Positions 9,801-20,400 of a stretch of 64,000 bases of DNA are shown here, piece after piece. The stretch spans positions 62,001 through 126,000 of the forward strand of contig CBFHMJ010000033.1 of NCBI GenBank assembly GCA_965656875.1. The letters are read 5' to 3'. Position numbers and translations under genes: made by a program. Under the pieces are notes generated by a model. That model was not told where the DNA came from, searched no databases, and saw only the letters and a list, made by a program, of their open reading frames with translations. The first letter of the stretch is position 1, and each line of letters opens with the position of its first letter. Source of the DNA: CBFHMJ01 sp965656875. Its GTDB lineage: Bacteria; Pseudomonadota; Gammaproteobacteria; Enterobacterales; Alteromonadaceae.

Positions 9801-12800
9801 ACTTCCCACGTCAGTGAACCAGAATTCAACGTGTTCAACGTCAGCCAGCATTGGCATGATACGGCGCATTGCCATCCCGTAGCCGCCGCCCACTTCCATG
9901 ATGCGAATGGAGGAAACACCGTTGATCAGACGTTTAAACACATCTTCAAACAGGCTCATGATCAACTCATCTTCAACTTGTTGAACAGAACCTGTATAGG
10001 TGTCCTGAATCAGTTGATTAGAACCATCCGGATACAATACTTCAATCGGTTGAATTTCACCGTTCAGGACTTGTTCGTAGCTGTCGATTGCATGGCGCAG
10101 CAGTTTAAGCTGACCATCAAATAATGACGTTATTTGTTGAATATCTTTTAAAATTAAATCAGTCGAACGCACTTCATCCAGCGGTTTAATCAGGGTATAG
10201 ACAGACTCTTCACCGGAATCATCCTGGTTTAAAAAGCCGTCTTCTAACAACATGTGGATAAAGTAGTCTGCATAACGATGTAATTGTTCAGGTAAATCCA
10301 GCCGGTTTACCAGAAGGTTACGACTGAACACATCACCGGTCATCAGTTGGGTTTTGGTGGCTAAGAAACTGGACAACCAGGCCATGCAATACTCATCAAC
10401 TAATCGATGCGCTTGTGTCAGATCCGGCAGTTTGTAATGTTCCTGCCAGGAAAGCTGTGTGTCGTGCAGGCTGGCCGTTAATCGTTCCAGTAACTGATTA
10501 ATCGCAGGTACGACAGGTTTTCTCAAACTGAGTTCAACAGGCGTAACTGCCGCACCAGAGGCGAGTTGCAGTCGTTGTTGGAGTGGCTCAACCGGATAAC
10601 CTTGTGGCACCAGTAATGCCAGATGTTGATTGCTGAAACGTAACGGACCTGGCTGATATTCGTTATCTGCCGCCAGTTCAAAGGCATAACGGTCACGTTG
10701 TGTCAGACGAATGACCGGATGTTTGGCCTGTTCATCGAAGATTTCACGTTCCAGTCTTTTTGCCAGTGCCTGAATCGCGGTGGCTTTGGTGTCGTGTGGA
10801 ATGTACACCAGGCGCAGGTTGATTTTAGTCAGGCTTGCCTGGAGTTGACGTTGCCATAACGCCAGCTGTTGTTCGTCTGCTTCATCAATACCATTTTTGG
10901 ACTGAATCAACAGCATGAAGGTAAATGATTGATTTGGATAATCTTCCGTCAATACTTTACATAATGCGCTGGCCCGTTGTTGCAAGCTGAGCAAACTTGG
11001 TGTTTTGCTGAGATCGGTCAGCGACACCATCAAATCAGGAATGTCATCCAGTTGGCGCAGTGTGTTCAGTAAGCGACGGATGGATGCTGGTGCATCAAAA
11101 TCTGTGCGGTATTTGTTGTTGCCTGTGGTCAGCTCGGACAAGCCCGGGTCAGCAATATGAATAACCTGAGAAACTCGTAAGCCGCCAATGGCGTTGATCA
11201 ACGGTGCTTTGCCATTATCAGCCTGGAAATATAAACACGGCTGTACGCCTTCGCTGTATTGTTGAACGGGTGCCAGTGCTTTTTGCCAGCTAAAGCTGTG
11301 TGGGCCGGATAATTCCGTCGAGATGGCATTGCTGACGGTGGTTGGGCTGCTGGATTCATCCAGATCCAGTTGAGTCAGTAAGCTACCGATGTCGCCACGA
11401 CCAATTGAAAATTCTCGCTGCGCAAACGGGTAGAGCGGTAAGCGGATCTTTTTACGTTGTTCATCGCCATACCAGGCTTTCCAGTCCACATTGATACCGT
11501 TGGCCTGAACATCGCCAAGCGCTTGTACAAACACCCGGAAATCATCCTGCTCATCGCTGTTGGCTGCGGCCAGCGTTGAAATAGTGCGAACTGGTTTGCT
11601 TGCCGATTGTTTGGCAAAAGCCGTCAGAACTGTACCCGGGCCGACTTCAATCAGAACCGTGGTTGGATCACTGGTGATTTGAGAAATGCCCTGGTTGAAT
11701 CGAACGGCCTGACGAATGTGCTGCTGCCAGTAAGCCGGGTCGGTCGCTTGCTCGGCGGTGATCAGTTCGCCGGTGACGTTCGAGTAGTAGTTCAACGTTG
11801 GTGCTTGCAGCGATAGTGAACCAACAAACTCGCCAAACTCCGCCAACATGGGTTCCATCATAAAGGAATGGAAAGCATGAGACGTGTTTAGCGCCTTATG
11901 TTTGATGTTATTGTCTGCCAGGTGATTCGACAGGGTATTAATCGCTTCAAATGTTCCGGCAACGGTGCATTGTTTGGGGCCGTTAACCGCCGCCAGATTG
12001 ACGTTACCCTGCAGTTCAGCCGATTCCAGCAGTGGTAACAAGGTTGCTTCGTCGGTATTGACCGCTAACATAGCGCCAGCGTCCATCGACTGCATTAAAC
12101 TGCCGCGCAAACTGACCGCAGCAATTGCGTTTTCCAGCGTAAACACGCCTGCCAGGGTCGCAGCTACAAATTCACCTAAACTATGCCCGATCATCACATC
12201 GGGTTTCACACCATACTTCATCAAGGTTTTTGCTAAGGCATACTCAACAATAAACAGGCACACCTGTGTCATATGAGTTTGTGAAATTTGTTCTTCAGCA
12301 GTGTCGTTAACGTGGCCCAACAACAAAGAACGCACATTGCCAAGACCAAGCCCGTCGCAGATGGTCAGACAAGGCGTTAGCTCGGCTGCGTAGTCTGGTA
12401 ACGTCTGAAACAGTTGCTGACTCATCGCCGGATACTGAGTGCCTTGCCCCGGGAACATAAAGGCTGTTCGGGTTTGTGTCAGCGCGTCCTTTGCCATGAG
12501 TTCTGGATTGTATTGTTCATTTTTCAGGGCGTCGTGAAGTGAGGCGACAGACTGAAATGGGATCGCCTGACGAACCGGCAGCCCGCCGCGACCAATATGC
12601 CAACTCCAGCATAAATCGGCGGGGTTCAGGTTTGGTTGTTCGGCCAGAAGCGAAATCAATTGCTGTTGAATTCTGCCTAACCCATCCTGATCAGCCGCTG
12701 CCAGAGACAATAAATGCCAGGGTTTGCTGGAATCAGAAGAGGTTGCTGGCAGAGCTTCTTCCAACACAACATGTACATTCGTGCCGCCGATGCCAAATGA

Positions 12801-14084
12801 ACTGACGCCTGCTCTCAGCGGAAGTTCATCTGCCGGGTTTTCAGGATGTGGCTGGCGTTGCCAGTCAACCGGTTGATCGACCAGATAAAACGGACTATTC
12901 GCAAAATCGATGTTTTTATTGGGTTCCGATACATTAATCGTCGGTGGGATCGTGCGGTGTTGCAAAGACAAAACGGCTTTAATAAACGATCCGGCACCGG
13001 CGGCTGTGTCCATATGACCAATATTGGATTTTAATGATCCAATACCGCAAAAGTGCTGTTTGTCACTGCGAAATGCCTTTTTTAGCGCTTCGATTTCAAC
13101 CGGATCGCCCAGGTTAGTACCCGTGCCGTGTGCTTCGACATAACTAATGGTGTCGGCTTCCACTTCTGCCAGAAACAAAGCGCGGCGAATAACTTCTGCC
13201 TGACCTTCAATGCTCGGCGCGGTATAACCGACTTTGCGTTCGCCGTCATTATTGATGGCGCTACCTCGAATAATGGCGTAAATCTGATCGCCGTCTGCTT
13301 CGGCATCTTCCAGTGACTTCAGGACCAGAGCCGCCATGCCATTGCCTTCGATGGTACCGTTTGCATCGTCTGAGAATGCCCGACATTTACCATCGGCTGA
13401 TTTAATCATGCCATCTTCATAACCGTAGCCATTTTTGTGTGGCAAGGTCAGGCCAACACCCGCTGCCACAGCCATATTACAAGCGCCGGTGAAAATGTGA
13501 CGGCAGGCCATATCAATCGCCAGTAAAGACGTTGAACAGGCGGTATGAACTGAAATCGCCGGGCCATGTAAATTCAGTTTGTAGGCGAGGCGAGTTGCCA
13601 GAAAATCTTTGTCATTCAGTTGCAATGCGGCGAATTGACCAGCTGCAGACTGAGTAGCTTGTAAAAACGTGTCCAGTTCCCAGGTGAAATTTCCGGAAGC
13701 ACCGGCAAACAAGCCGATATTACGCTTTTTGCCCTGGGTATCATTGGCATAGCCTGCATCTTCCAGTGCGTGATAAACACCCTGATGTAACATGCGAACC
13801 TGCGGGTCCATCATGGAAACATCGCCAGGGGTATAGCCAAAGAAGTCGGCATCGAATTTATCGAGATCCGGGAACACACCTTTGGCCCGGACAAAATTTG
13901 GGTTGTCCAGTAAAGACGGTTCAACACCGGCCTCTAACAACTCGTCATCAGTGAAGACATCGATGCTGTCTTCCCCTGAGACCAGATTTTGCCAGAATTC
14001 GTCTATTGACCTGGCGCCCGGGAAGGCTCCTGCCATCCCGATGACGGCAATTTCAAAGCCAGTACGATCGGTTTTAATAGCCAT
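6828..14084 (-). CDS. Terminal PKS: KS-AT-(pseudo-KR)-methyltransferase-ACP-C-like domain
   Basis: 2418 residues. The KS covers about 10-430 (active Cys in VHTACSTSL near 185; EAHGTGT and SNIGH histidines present). The AT covers about 540-860 (GHSLGEF near 637; HAFH motif, typical of malonyl selectivity). Residues 900-1290 look like a KR structural half without a Rossmann glycine motif. A methyltransferase is centred near 1400 (MEVGGGYG, FTDVGSTFL, NVVHATRH, DGWWHF), closer to PKS O-methyltransferases than to C-methyltransferases in my reading. The ACP Ser is near 1808 (LGGDSLKV). A C-like domain fills 1990-2418 with active site DHSIFDN in place of HHxxxDG. There is no thioesterase or reductase. 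The start overlaps the previous stop (TAATG). It is predicted to extend the valine-bearing chain by one unit, methylate the enolised ketone and release the product through the C-like domain; release chemistry is inferred. Confidence 0.92.
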   Translation of the reverse strand: MAIKTDRTGFEIAVIGMAGAFPGARSIDEFWQNLVSGEDSIDVFTDDELLEAGVEPSLLDNPNFVRAKGVFPDLDKFDADFFGYTPGDVSMMDPQVRMLHQGVYHALEDAGYANDTQGKKRNIGLFAGASGNFTWELDTFLQATQSAAGQFAALQLNDKDFLATRLAYKLNLHGPAISVHTACSTSLLAIDMACRHIFTGACNMAVAAGVGLTLPHKNGYGYEDGMIKSADGKCRAFSDDANGTIEGNGMAALVLKSLEDAEADGDQIYAIIRGSAINNDGERKVGYTAPSIEGQAEVIRRALFLAEVEADTISYVEAHGTGTNLGDPVEIEALKKAFRSDKQHFCGIGSLKSNIGHMDTAAGAGSFIKAVLSLQHRTIPPTINVSEPNKNIDFANSPFYLVDQPVDWQRQPHPENPADELPLRAGVSSFGIGGTNVHVVLEEALPATSSDSSKPWHLLSLAAADQDGLGRIQQQLISLLAEQPNLNPADLCWSWHIGRGGLPVRQAIPFQSVASLHDALKNEQYNPELMAKDALTQTRTAFMFPGQGTQYPAMSQQLFQTLPDYAAELTPCLTICDGLGLGNVRSLLLGHVNDTAEEQISQTHMTQVCLFIVEYALAKTLMKYGVKPDVMIGHSLGEFVAATLAGVFTLENAIAAVSLRGSLMQSMDAGAMLAVNTDEATLLPLLESAELQGNVNLAAVNGPKQCTVAGTFEAINTLSNHLADNNIKHKALNTSHAFHSFMMEPMLAEFGEFVGSLSLQAPTLNYYSNVTGELITAEQATDPAYWQQHIRQAVRFNQGISQITSDPTTVLIEVGPGTVLTAFAKQSASKPVRTISTLAAANSDEQDDFRVFVQALGDVQANGINVDWKAWYGDEQRKKIRLPLYPFAQREFSIGRGDIGSLLTQLDLDESSSPTTVSNAISTELSGPHSFSWQKALAPVQQYSEGVQPCLYFQADNGKAPLINAIGGLRVSQVIHIADPGLSELTTGNNKYRTDFDAPASIRRLLNTLRQLDDIPDLMVSLTDLSKTPSLLSLQQRASALCKVLTEDYPNQSFTFMLLIQSKNGIDEADEQQLALWQRQLQASLTKINLRLVYIPHDTKATAIQALAKRLEREIFDEQAKHPVIRLTQRDRYAFELAADNEYQPGPLRFSNQHLALLVPQGYPVEPLQQRLQLASGAAVTPVELSLRKPVVPAINQLLERLTASLHDTQLSWQEHYKLPDLTQAHRLVDEYCMAWLSSFLATKTQLMTGDVFSRNLLVNRLDLPEQLHRYADYFIHMLLEDGFLNQDDSGEESVYTLIKPLDEVRSTDLILKDIQQITSLFDGQLKLLRHAIDSYEQVLNGEIQPIEVLYPDGSNQLIQDTYTGSVQQVEDELIMSLFEDVFKRLINGVSSIRIMEVGGGYGMAMRRIMPMLADVEHVEFWFTDVGSTFLADAKQYALEQGYDNMTFGLFDISKPAKNQGLPEGYFDLIYAYNVVHATRHIGQVSGNLEQLLNDRGVYCLLERTNTRRYVDLAWGMADGWWHFDADERELSPLVSLARWEDILRELPFETVATWPSDLATQRRTDVGLIIAQAKSGPDRTVNHQAIWRHHHTDEALADSFGNSDNRDENSHELDGVLVLDVILADSTDEFAHINGGIHPAWRAYDTYYHNASEWLKAHDTTMISILADGQLADGAFHNDTRWHAGNRFRSLMYKQTDGQSPGNQYILPFQDALESADATDRWHHIPSVEDLQHAFAALDSSWVSACIQPSQCSMLRKPVSSVEDNASEEETSLSGGKSDYVNLLVDLMKPLFGLDHISADDDFFALGGDSLKVAQLTTELEKHGIKIMPNEVFNFPKVVQLASYLHQNYGATSRHVESDEELVAHLQRQLGLHTTIKHYQLLPQLNDDAAPTAGRQIRVLYLDDKELTASNHKGQALVDELLALHLESSLQPDYVFPLSKMLDGVNTLSQTRFDEHFAMAELAEPQFQQLVQQVKTAQRRLSMSVTNQPVEMDYPISPFQKMYLKTDNRVSLYQIELDEIPDRELLNQAFVDVVRRQGLMRSSLQRNFMNKHRWLQHQTPASLALPYLDLSHLTFTARNQVVEALMTAEYEADFDSENGIMFHVVLIRHQLNQCTLLFNLDHSIFDNMSGQVLRRQLVNRYRTLRAGSTASMPPVRSFNEYLNQINAGPQGITPQQMIELFELDKYGETRLVVENHIVANRQPKIAQLQYKVRLADWHISDDDEVAFEVTLSLLSYGLARYFGIDHVPMKLIYQGRKYHDLPFFDTLGLFVDVVPLLIDTSGTPSQMITGMNQKIQSLNRYNINFMNMVLNLGMLVKWRDVVGLTSPKKLSQKDPMILLNYAGKAGQEYRKIIDFATSQMLDSPGKLDYASFYAIATSDDEHIVLDILCNFEPDMSRFKTVMDEALNTVFSDATPLE

Positions 14085-17000
14085 TACTCTTCCATCACTC
14101 GTTGTAGTTTGCGGGATTTCATCAGATTTTTACGGGCGCTTGATAAGCTGGCCGCTTCTTCTTGTTCTTGTTGTTTTTCGGCGGCTTCATCCGGGTTCAG
14201 GTATTGAGCCAGACGAGCGACTGAGGTGTGTTCAAACATCACAGTGACCGGGATGTCTTTGTTCAGGGATTTTTTCAGTCGATTGTTTATGGTGATCAGA
14301 TTGAGCGAGTCAGCACCGATTTCGAAAAAGTTATCGAACACGCTCAGTTGGTCCAGACCAAGCACTTGCTGGCAAATGTCGGCAATGGTGCGTTCAACAT
14401 CATTACGCGGTGCAACCGCCGTATCGTTACTGAGTTTTACGGCTTGCATTGCCTGTAAAGCGTTACGGTCAACTTTTCCGTTGGTATTGAGCGGGAATTT
14501 ATCCAGACGCATCATGTGGCCTGGTACCATGTAACCTGGCAACATTTGCAGCAGCTTTTGGCGAACTTTCTTTTCGTCGATAGTCGGTGATTCACTGACA
14601 AACCAGGCATGAAGTTGTTTTCCGGCGTTGTCGTCATCTTTCACCATCACAATGGATTCAGTGACCCCTTCAACCCGGTTGATCGACCACTCGATCTCGC
14701 CGAGTTCAATGCGGAAACCACGGATCTTATGTTGAAAATCTTTCCGGCCTTGCAGGTCAATATTGCCGTCTGGTAGCCAGCGCACAATGTCGCCAGTACG
14801 GTATAACCGTTTACCTGGCTCGTAAGGATTTGCGACGAACATCGTTGCCGTTAAATCATCACGTTTGATATAGCCATCGGCAACACCATCACCGCCAACA
14901 CAGAGTTCACCGTAAGCGCCTGGTGGTAACAGATTCAGGTTATCGTCCAACACGTAACAGGTTGAATTATTAATGGGTTTACCAATCGGGAAACGAAACT
15001 CTGACGGCTCCTCAATATGATAAGTTGCACTGAATGTGGTGTTTTCCGTGGGACCGTAACCATTAACGATATGAATGGTTGGATTGGCTTCCAGTACTTT
15101 TCGGGTGTGGACCAGCGACACAACATCGCCGCCAACCAGCAATTGTTTGATGTTGGCAAACAGGCTGATATCGGTATCGACCAGTTGATTGAACAAGGCA
15201 GAAGTAAGCCAGATGGTGGTGACCTGTTCCATGGCGAACAGCATCTTCAATCGGCTGGCGTCCAGGATCAGGCTGTCGTCATACATACACAGCTTGCCGC
15301 CGTTTAACAAAGCGCCCCAGTATTCAAACGTGGTTGCATCAAACACTGGTGCGCCGGTAGACAGAATCACCTGCTGTTCATCGAAGGTGGCAAAGTTGGT
15401 GTTTTTCACCAAACGAACGATATTTTGTTGGGTGATGGCACAGCCTTTTGGTTGCCCGGTTGAACCCGAGGTATACATGATGTAAGCCGGGCTTTGTGGT
15501 GTTAACGGCTTTGGAAATCCTAAATCTGGCGAGTCGCTGGCACCGTCCATTGATTCCACCAGTAACCGATTGACGCTGGCAGGCAAACTGCTGACATAAT
15601 CTTGATGGCTGATCACAAACTGACAGTCGGCATTATCAATAATAAAACCGAGGCGCTCTGTTGGGGCTTTAATGTCGAGTGGCAGCCAGGTCGCACCTGC
15701 ATATTGCACGCCGAGAATTGCCATGATTACGTCCGGACAACGAGGTAACAAAACGCCAACGGTATCGCCGGGTTTTACGCCTTGCATGCTCAGACGAAAC
15801 GCCATGTTAATCACATGCTGACGCAATTCGTTGTAGGTGTACTTTTGTTGGTCGCCTGTCAGGGCGATACGATCACCGTATTGAGCGACAGTTTGCTCGA
15901 ACAACTCAGGCACGGTTTGATCGGCCGGATAATCGACCTGGGTATTGTTAAAGTTGTTCAGAACGGTGTCTTTTTCCTGGTCACTACAGACCGATAGCTG
16001 GCTGACGGTAGCAGCCGGATTGCTGGCAATCGCATTAAGCAGTGTTTCCAGACCTCGCTGTAACTGACTCATTTGCGAGGCATCAAAACGGGCCGCGTTA
16101 TAGGTGAAATTGATGGTGGTAGTGATGCCTGGATTCACAATGAGATTGAAGTCGTAATTGGTTTGTTCGTACACCTCAACATCAGTCACGCTCAGTACCG
16201 TTGGATCATCGCTGCTGGCGATGTCTTTCATGCGCTCTGCAACCGGGTAGTTTTCAAAGGCCACGACATGATTAATTAAGTCGTTCCCCAGAGGCGATTG
16301 CTTTTGTACATCATGCAATGCCATAAATTCATACTGACTGGCATTAATGAGTTGTTGATGCACACGGGTCGCTACACTGATAAATTCTGCATCAGCGTCG
16401 GCTTTAACGCGCAGTGGTTGGGTATTGATAAACAGTCCAACCATGTCAGCAACGCCGGTTAACGCGGCAGGGCGACCACTGACAACGGCACCGAATACAG
16501 CATCGTTGGTGTTGTTGTATTTTTGCAGTAACACGCCCCATGCCGCCTGAAAAACACTGTTGAAGGTGATTTGATGTTGTTTGGCGATGGCATCAATGGC
16601 GGCTGTCAGTGGCTCATTGAGTGAGAAAATATGGGTGGCGGTAATCGCGTTTTCCGGCGTGTCAGTCACGGTGCAATCAAACCACGGAATCCCGACGGCT
16701 GCTTCGTAATCGGCCAGATTCTGTTTCCACCAGCTATTGGCCAGCGCTTCATTTTGTTGTCCAAGCCATTGAATAAAGCTGGCGTACTGATGAGGTTCTT
16801 GCAGTTGATACTGGCTATCGTTTGCCAGTTGTTCAGGCGTTTTATCAGCCAGTGCTTCGTAAAAGCTAAACAGATCGCCAAAAACCAGACCCAGACACCA
16901 GCCATCAAGAATAATGTGATGAAACGTCACGATCAGACGATGTTGATGCTCTGTTTGTTTGAGCAAGGCGGTGCGCAACAGTAAATCCTGCGATAAATCA

Positions 17001-17365
17001 AAGCCTTTGGCTTTCTCCTGAGACTTCCATTCATCAATAGCGCTGTTTCCGGCCTGAGAAAAGTCGTCAGTTGCCAGTGTTACTGTGCGTTGCTTCAGAA
17101 TGATCTGACGAGGCTCATCGGTTTTACGGTAACTGAAAATAGTGCGCAACACCGCGTATTTCTGGACAACCAGATTCAGAGCCTGTTCAAAGCGTGCGTG
17201 ATCGACCGGGCCAGTGAGATGAAAATCAAACTGCTCAACATAAGCAGTTGTCTCCGGATTTTTGGCGTATTGCACCAACATGCCCCGTTGCATAGGCGCA
17301 AGTCCGAAGATGTTTTCGATATTCTCTTTGCTCAGTTCGTTTGCCTGGTTTTGCGATACAGTCAT
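14084..17365 (-). CDS. NRPS module C-A-PCP, valine-like specificity
   Basis: 1093 residues forming one complete elongation module. The C domain (about 15-440) has HHIILDG near 150. The A domain (about 470-960) has MYTSGSTGQPKG near 635, GYGPTE, YRTGD and a C-terminal NGKVDR. The PCP Ser is near 1020 (IGADSLNLI). Aligning to the GrsA phenylalanine pocket by motif spacing gives the ten-residue code D-A-F-W-L-G-G-T-F-K, essentially the published valine code DAFWIGGTFK. Upstream of this module sits an E domain, so its C domain should accept a D-configured donor. The C-terminal tail is Gln/Glu-rich and basic at the end, a possible docking segment for the following KS. Its stop overlaps the next start by one base. 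Confidence 0.94.
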   Translation of the reverse strand: MTVSQNQANELSKENIENIFGLAPMQRGMLVQYAKNPETTAYVEQFDFHLTGPVDHARFEQALNLVVQKYAVLRTIFSYRKTDEPRQIILKQRTVTLATDDFSQAGNSAIDEWKSQEKAKGFDLSQDLLLRTALLKQTEHQHRLIVTFHHIILDGWCLGLVFGDLFSFYEALADKTPEQLANDSQYQLQEPHQYASFIQWLGQQNEALANSWWKQNLADYEAAVGIPWFDCTVTDTPENAITATHIFSLNEPLTAAIDAIAKQHQITFNSVFQAAWGVLLQKYNNTNDAVFGAVVSGRPAALTGVADMVGLFINTQPLRVKADADAEFISVATRVHQQLINASQYEFMALHDVQKQSPLGNDLINHVVAFENYPVAERMKDIASSDDPTVLSVTDVEVYEQTNYDFNLIVNPGITTTINFTYNAARFDASQMSQLQRGLETLLNAIASNPAATVSQLSVCSDQEKDTVLNNFNNTQVDYPADQTVPELFEQTVAQYGDRIALTGDQQKYTYNELRQHVINMAFRLSMQGVKPGDTVGVLLPRCPDVIMAILGVQYAGATWLPLDIKAPTERLGFIIDNADCQFVISHQDYVSSLPASVNRLLVESMDGASDSPDLGFPKPLTPQSPAYIMYTSGSTGQPKGCAITQQNIVRLVKNTNFATFDEQQVILSTGAPVFDATTFEYWGALLNGGKLCMYDDSLILDASRLKMLFAMEQVTTIWLTSALFNQLVDTDISLFANIKQLLVGGDVVSLVHTRKVLEANPTIHIVNGYGPTENTTFSATYHIEEPSEFRFPIGKPINNSTCYVLDDNLNLLPPGAYGELCVGGDGVADGYIKRDDLTATMFVANPYEPGKRLYRTGDIVRWLPDGNIDLQGRKDFQHKIRGFRIELGEIEWSINRVEGVTESIVMVKDDDNAGKQLHAWFVSESPTIDEKKVRQKLLQMLPGYMVPGHMMRLDKFPLNTNGKVDRNALQAMQAVKLSNDTAVAPRNDVERTIADICQQVLGLDQLSVFDNFFEIGADSLNLITINNRLKKSLNKDIPVTVMFEHTSVARLAQYLNPDEAAEKQQEQEEAASLSSARKNLMKSRKLQRVMEE

Positions 17366-17437
17366 AAATCGTTCCGGTAATTGTTTTTATCGCGTCGCAG
17401 CAGTGTTTTAAACCACTGTGACGGTTTATAAATCGGT

Positions 17438-20400
17438 TCAGAAAATGTCGTCCAGAATGTCATCAAACTCGTCTTGTTCGAGTTCGGTGACGGTAAAATC
17501 AGTCGCGGTTTTTTCCGTGTGTTGCTGGCCTGAACAAAAGGCCGTGATATCGGATAACGCCTGCAGGTAATCATTCAGCAGAGTGTCAGCCTGATGAGAG
17601 TTAATGCGTTTGGTGTCGTACATCAGTTCAATTGTCAGTTGTTCATCACGAACAAACAGCACCAGATCCAGTGGCAGGGTTTGTTCCAGTTGTGGGCTGG
17701 TGGTCAAACTGCGATCCAGCGGTTGTACCTGCTGATCACCATCCAGCAAGCCAAGGTAGTTGAAGCCTATATTGGGTTGAATGCTGGCCAGTTGTTGTTG
17801 TTCGCTGGTGGACAGTTGGCTGGATAGCCAGCGTAATAAGCCAAAGTCACGGCCATTGCCCGGCATTCTGCGCACTCGCTCTTTGACATCCTTGATGAGA
17901 TCGCCGATTTCAGTCTGTTCATTGTTCAATGGGAATGGACAGGTCGCCGTAAACCAGCCAACAGTACGGCCTGGTTCTGTGGTGTCTGACTCAGGGATTG
18001 GGTCGCGGCCATGAGTTTCCAGGTTAACAATCGGTGAGGTCAGCGTGGTTTGCTTGTGTGAAGCCAGCGTTAAGGCGGCCAGAAGCAGGTGCCAGGGTTC
18101 AGTGTTGAAGGCACTGTTGGCATCGTTCAGTAGCTGTTCGGTTAAATCAACCTTGGCAGATTGCTGGGTAATGGCGGCATCGCTGACCCGTCCGGGGTGT
18201 TCATGCTCAGTACCATCAACGACTGAAACGCCATCAACATGTCTTGCCATTGCCAGCCAGTAGTCTTTTTGACTGAGGACTTGTGGAGAATCTGCGTGTT
18301 GTAGCAGGGCATTATTCCAGTCTTGCTGGCTGACGGTTTTTGCCGGTAGTGTGGCGCTGCTGTCGTCCAGTAAGGTCATTAAGTCGTTTAACAGCACGCT
18401 CCAGCTAATCACATCTACCACCAGGTGATGAATGGCAATCACCAGTTGCTGTTGAGTGCCATTATTTAAGGTGATTAATCCCGCAGCGAGATGAATACCG
18501 CGTTCAATATCAATGCCTTGTTGTAGTGTCTGAACAAATGCCGTGAAATCGTCTTCAACCAGTGATGAGGTATTGAACGTTATAGTTTTAACGACACAAG
18601 CGGGCTGTTCAGGTGTGTTAAATCGTGCGTTGCCCTGTCGATCAAACACAACGCGCAACATATCGTGATGAGTAGCCAGTTGATGCAGTGCAGCCTTCAG
18701 TTGTTGTTCTGTTATTGCTGAATCATCAAGCGTGATCCGCATGGCCTGATTAAAGTGATTGAAAGCGTCCGGCGTTAGCGCTTGCTGTTCAATGGCGTCG
18801 ATAAACCAGCGTTGAATCGGGTTCAACGTTAATTCACCGTCACAGGCAACTTGTGGCACGACAGTAGTTTGCTGTGTGGTCGCCGCGTGTTTGGCTAATG
18901 CTTCAATATTCTGATGCTGGAACAAGGTTGCGGTATCTATGGTGATACCCTGTTCTTGCAAGCGAGCAACAACCTGAATGCCTTTGATGGAATCTCCGCC
19001 GACAGAGAAGAAGTTGTCAGTGACGCCGAGGTCGGCACTTTGCAGCACGTCTTGCCATACATCCAGCATGGTTTGTTCGATGTTGTCACGGGCGGCAACG
19101 GTTTCACCTGTGGTTAACTGAGGTGCCGGTAGTCGGGTTTTATCCAGCTTACCGTTGTTGTTAAGTGGGAATGATTCGACCGGTGTAACGGCGACAGGCA
19201 CCATATAATCCGGCAGCGTATGACGAAGATGTGTAATCAGCGCCAGGCTATCAAAGGTCTCTGCCTGTTCAACCATCACCCAGCTTAATAACTGGCGAGT
19301 ACCGGACGTATCCGGATCGGCTGTAACATAGCTGTCGATTACGCTGTCGTTCTGGTTCAGAATCGCTTTAATTTCGTCTAATTCAATTCTGAAACCGCGT
19401 ATCTTGACCTGATGATCTTTACGGGACTGATACACGATGCTGCCATCTGGCAGACAAGTAACAACATCACCGGTGCGGTACAGTCGGTCGCCCTGAACGA
19501 ACGGCGATGGAATGAAACGTTCATCAGTCAGATCCGGGCGATTCAGATAACCCAGTGCAATACCATCTCCACCAATAAATAATTCACCACTTATGCCAAA
19601 TGGCACAGGCTTCAGATAATCATCCAGTACATAAACCCGGGTGTTGGCGATGGCCGGGCCAATCGGTACGGTGACTGCTGAGTCTGGTAAATCATTAATG
19701 ACGTAACCAGTAGCAAACACAGTGCTTTCAGTTGGGCCATAAACGTGGATCAGCTTACCGGGGCCCAGCGCTTTTCGTGCCTTGATAACGTGTTGCACCG
19801 AAACGGCTTCACCACCGAACATAATGGTTTTAATACTACTCAGTGCGTTCAGCAGGTTATCGCTAATGATGTTAAACAATGCTGTTGTGACAAACATCGA
19901 CGTGACTTTCTGGCTGGTGATCACGTCAGCCAGTGTATGAGGTTCCAGTGTGTCTTCTTTGCTGGTCAGAATGACGCGACCCCCGTTAAGCAGTGCGCCG
20001 TAGAAATCGGCCACGCAACCATCAAACGCAAAACTGGAGATTTGTAGACAAACGTCGTCTGGCGTCAATGTCATGTAATTGGTATCACAGACAACCCGGG
20101 TGACACTCTTATGGCGAATCTGTGTGCCTTTTGGTTTTCCGGTTGTGCCGGAGGTGTACATCAGATAAATCAGGCTTTCGCCATTATTGCGAGCAGGCGG
20201 ATTGCTGACCGGATTATTCGATAAGTCTGACTGATCGATGATTAGCGTTGTTACGGCGGTATCCAGATGCTTCATTGACGAGTGCGTTAGCATCAATACC
20301 GCGCCGCTGTCTGCGAGGATACCCTGATTGCGGTCATCCGGATTGGCTCCATCCAGTGGCACATAAGTCGCGCCTGCTTTTAGAACTGCCAGGATTGCAA

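Noticed and set aside
13882..14247. Plus-strand frames opposite the megasynthases, for example this 121-residue one
   Set aside because: They lie antisense to continuous PKS/NRPS domains whose motifs are intact, so they are mirror frames without coding evidence.
17800..18900. Last domain of the KS-ACP-C-A-PCP protein as a second condensation domain
   Set aside because: HHLVVDVISW, VGWFT, NGRDFGLLR and NYLG are epimerisation-domain motifs, so it is called E rather than C.
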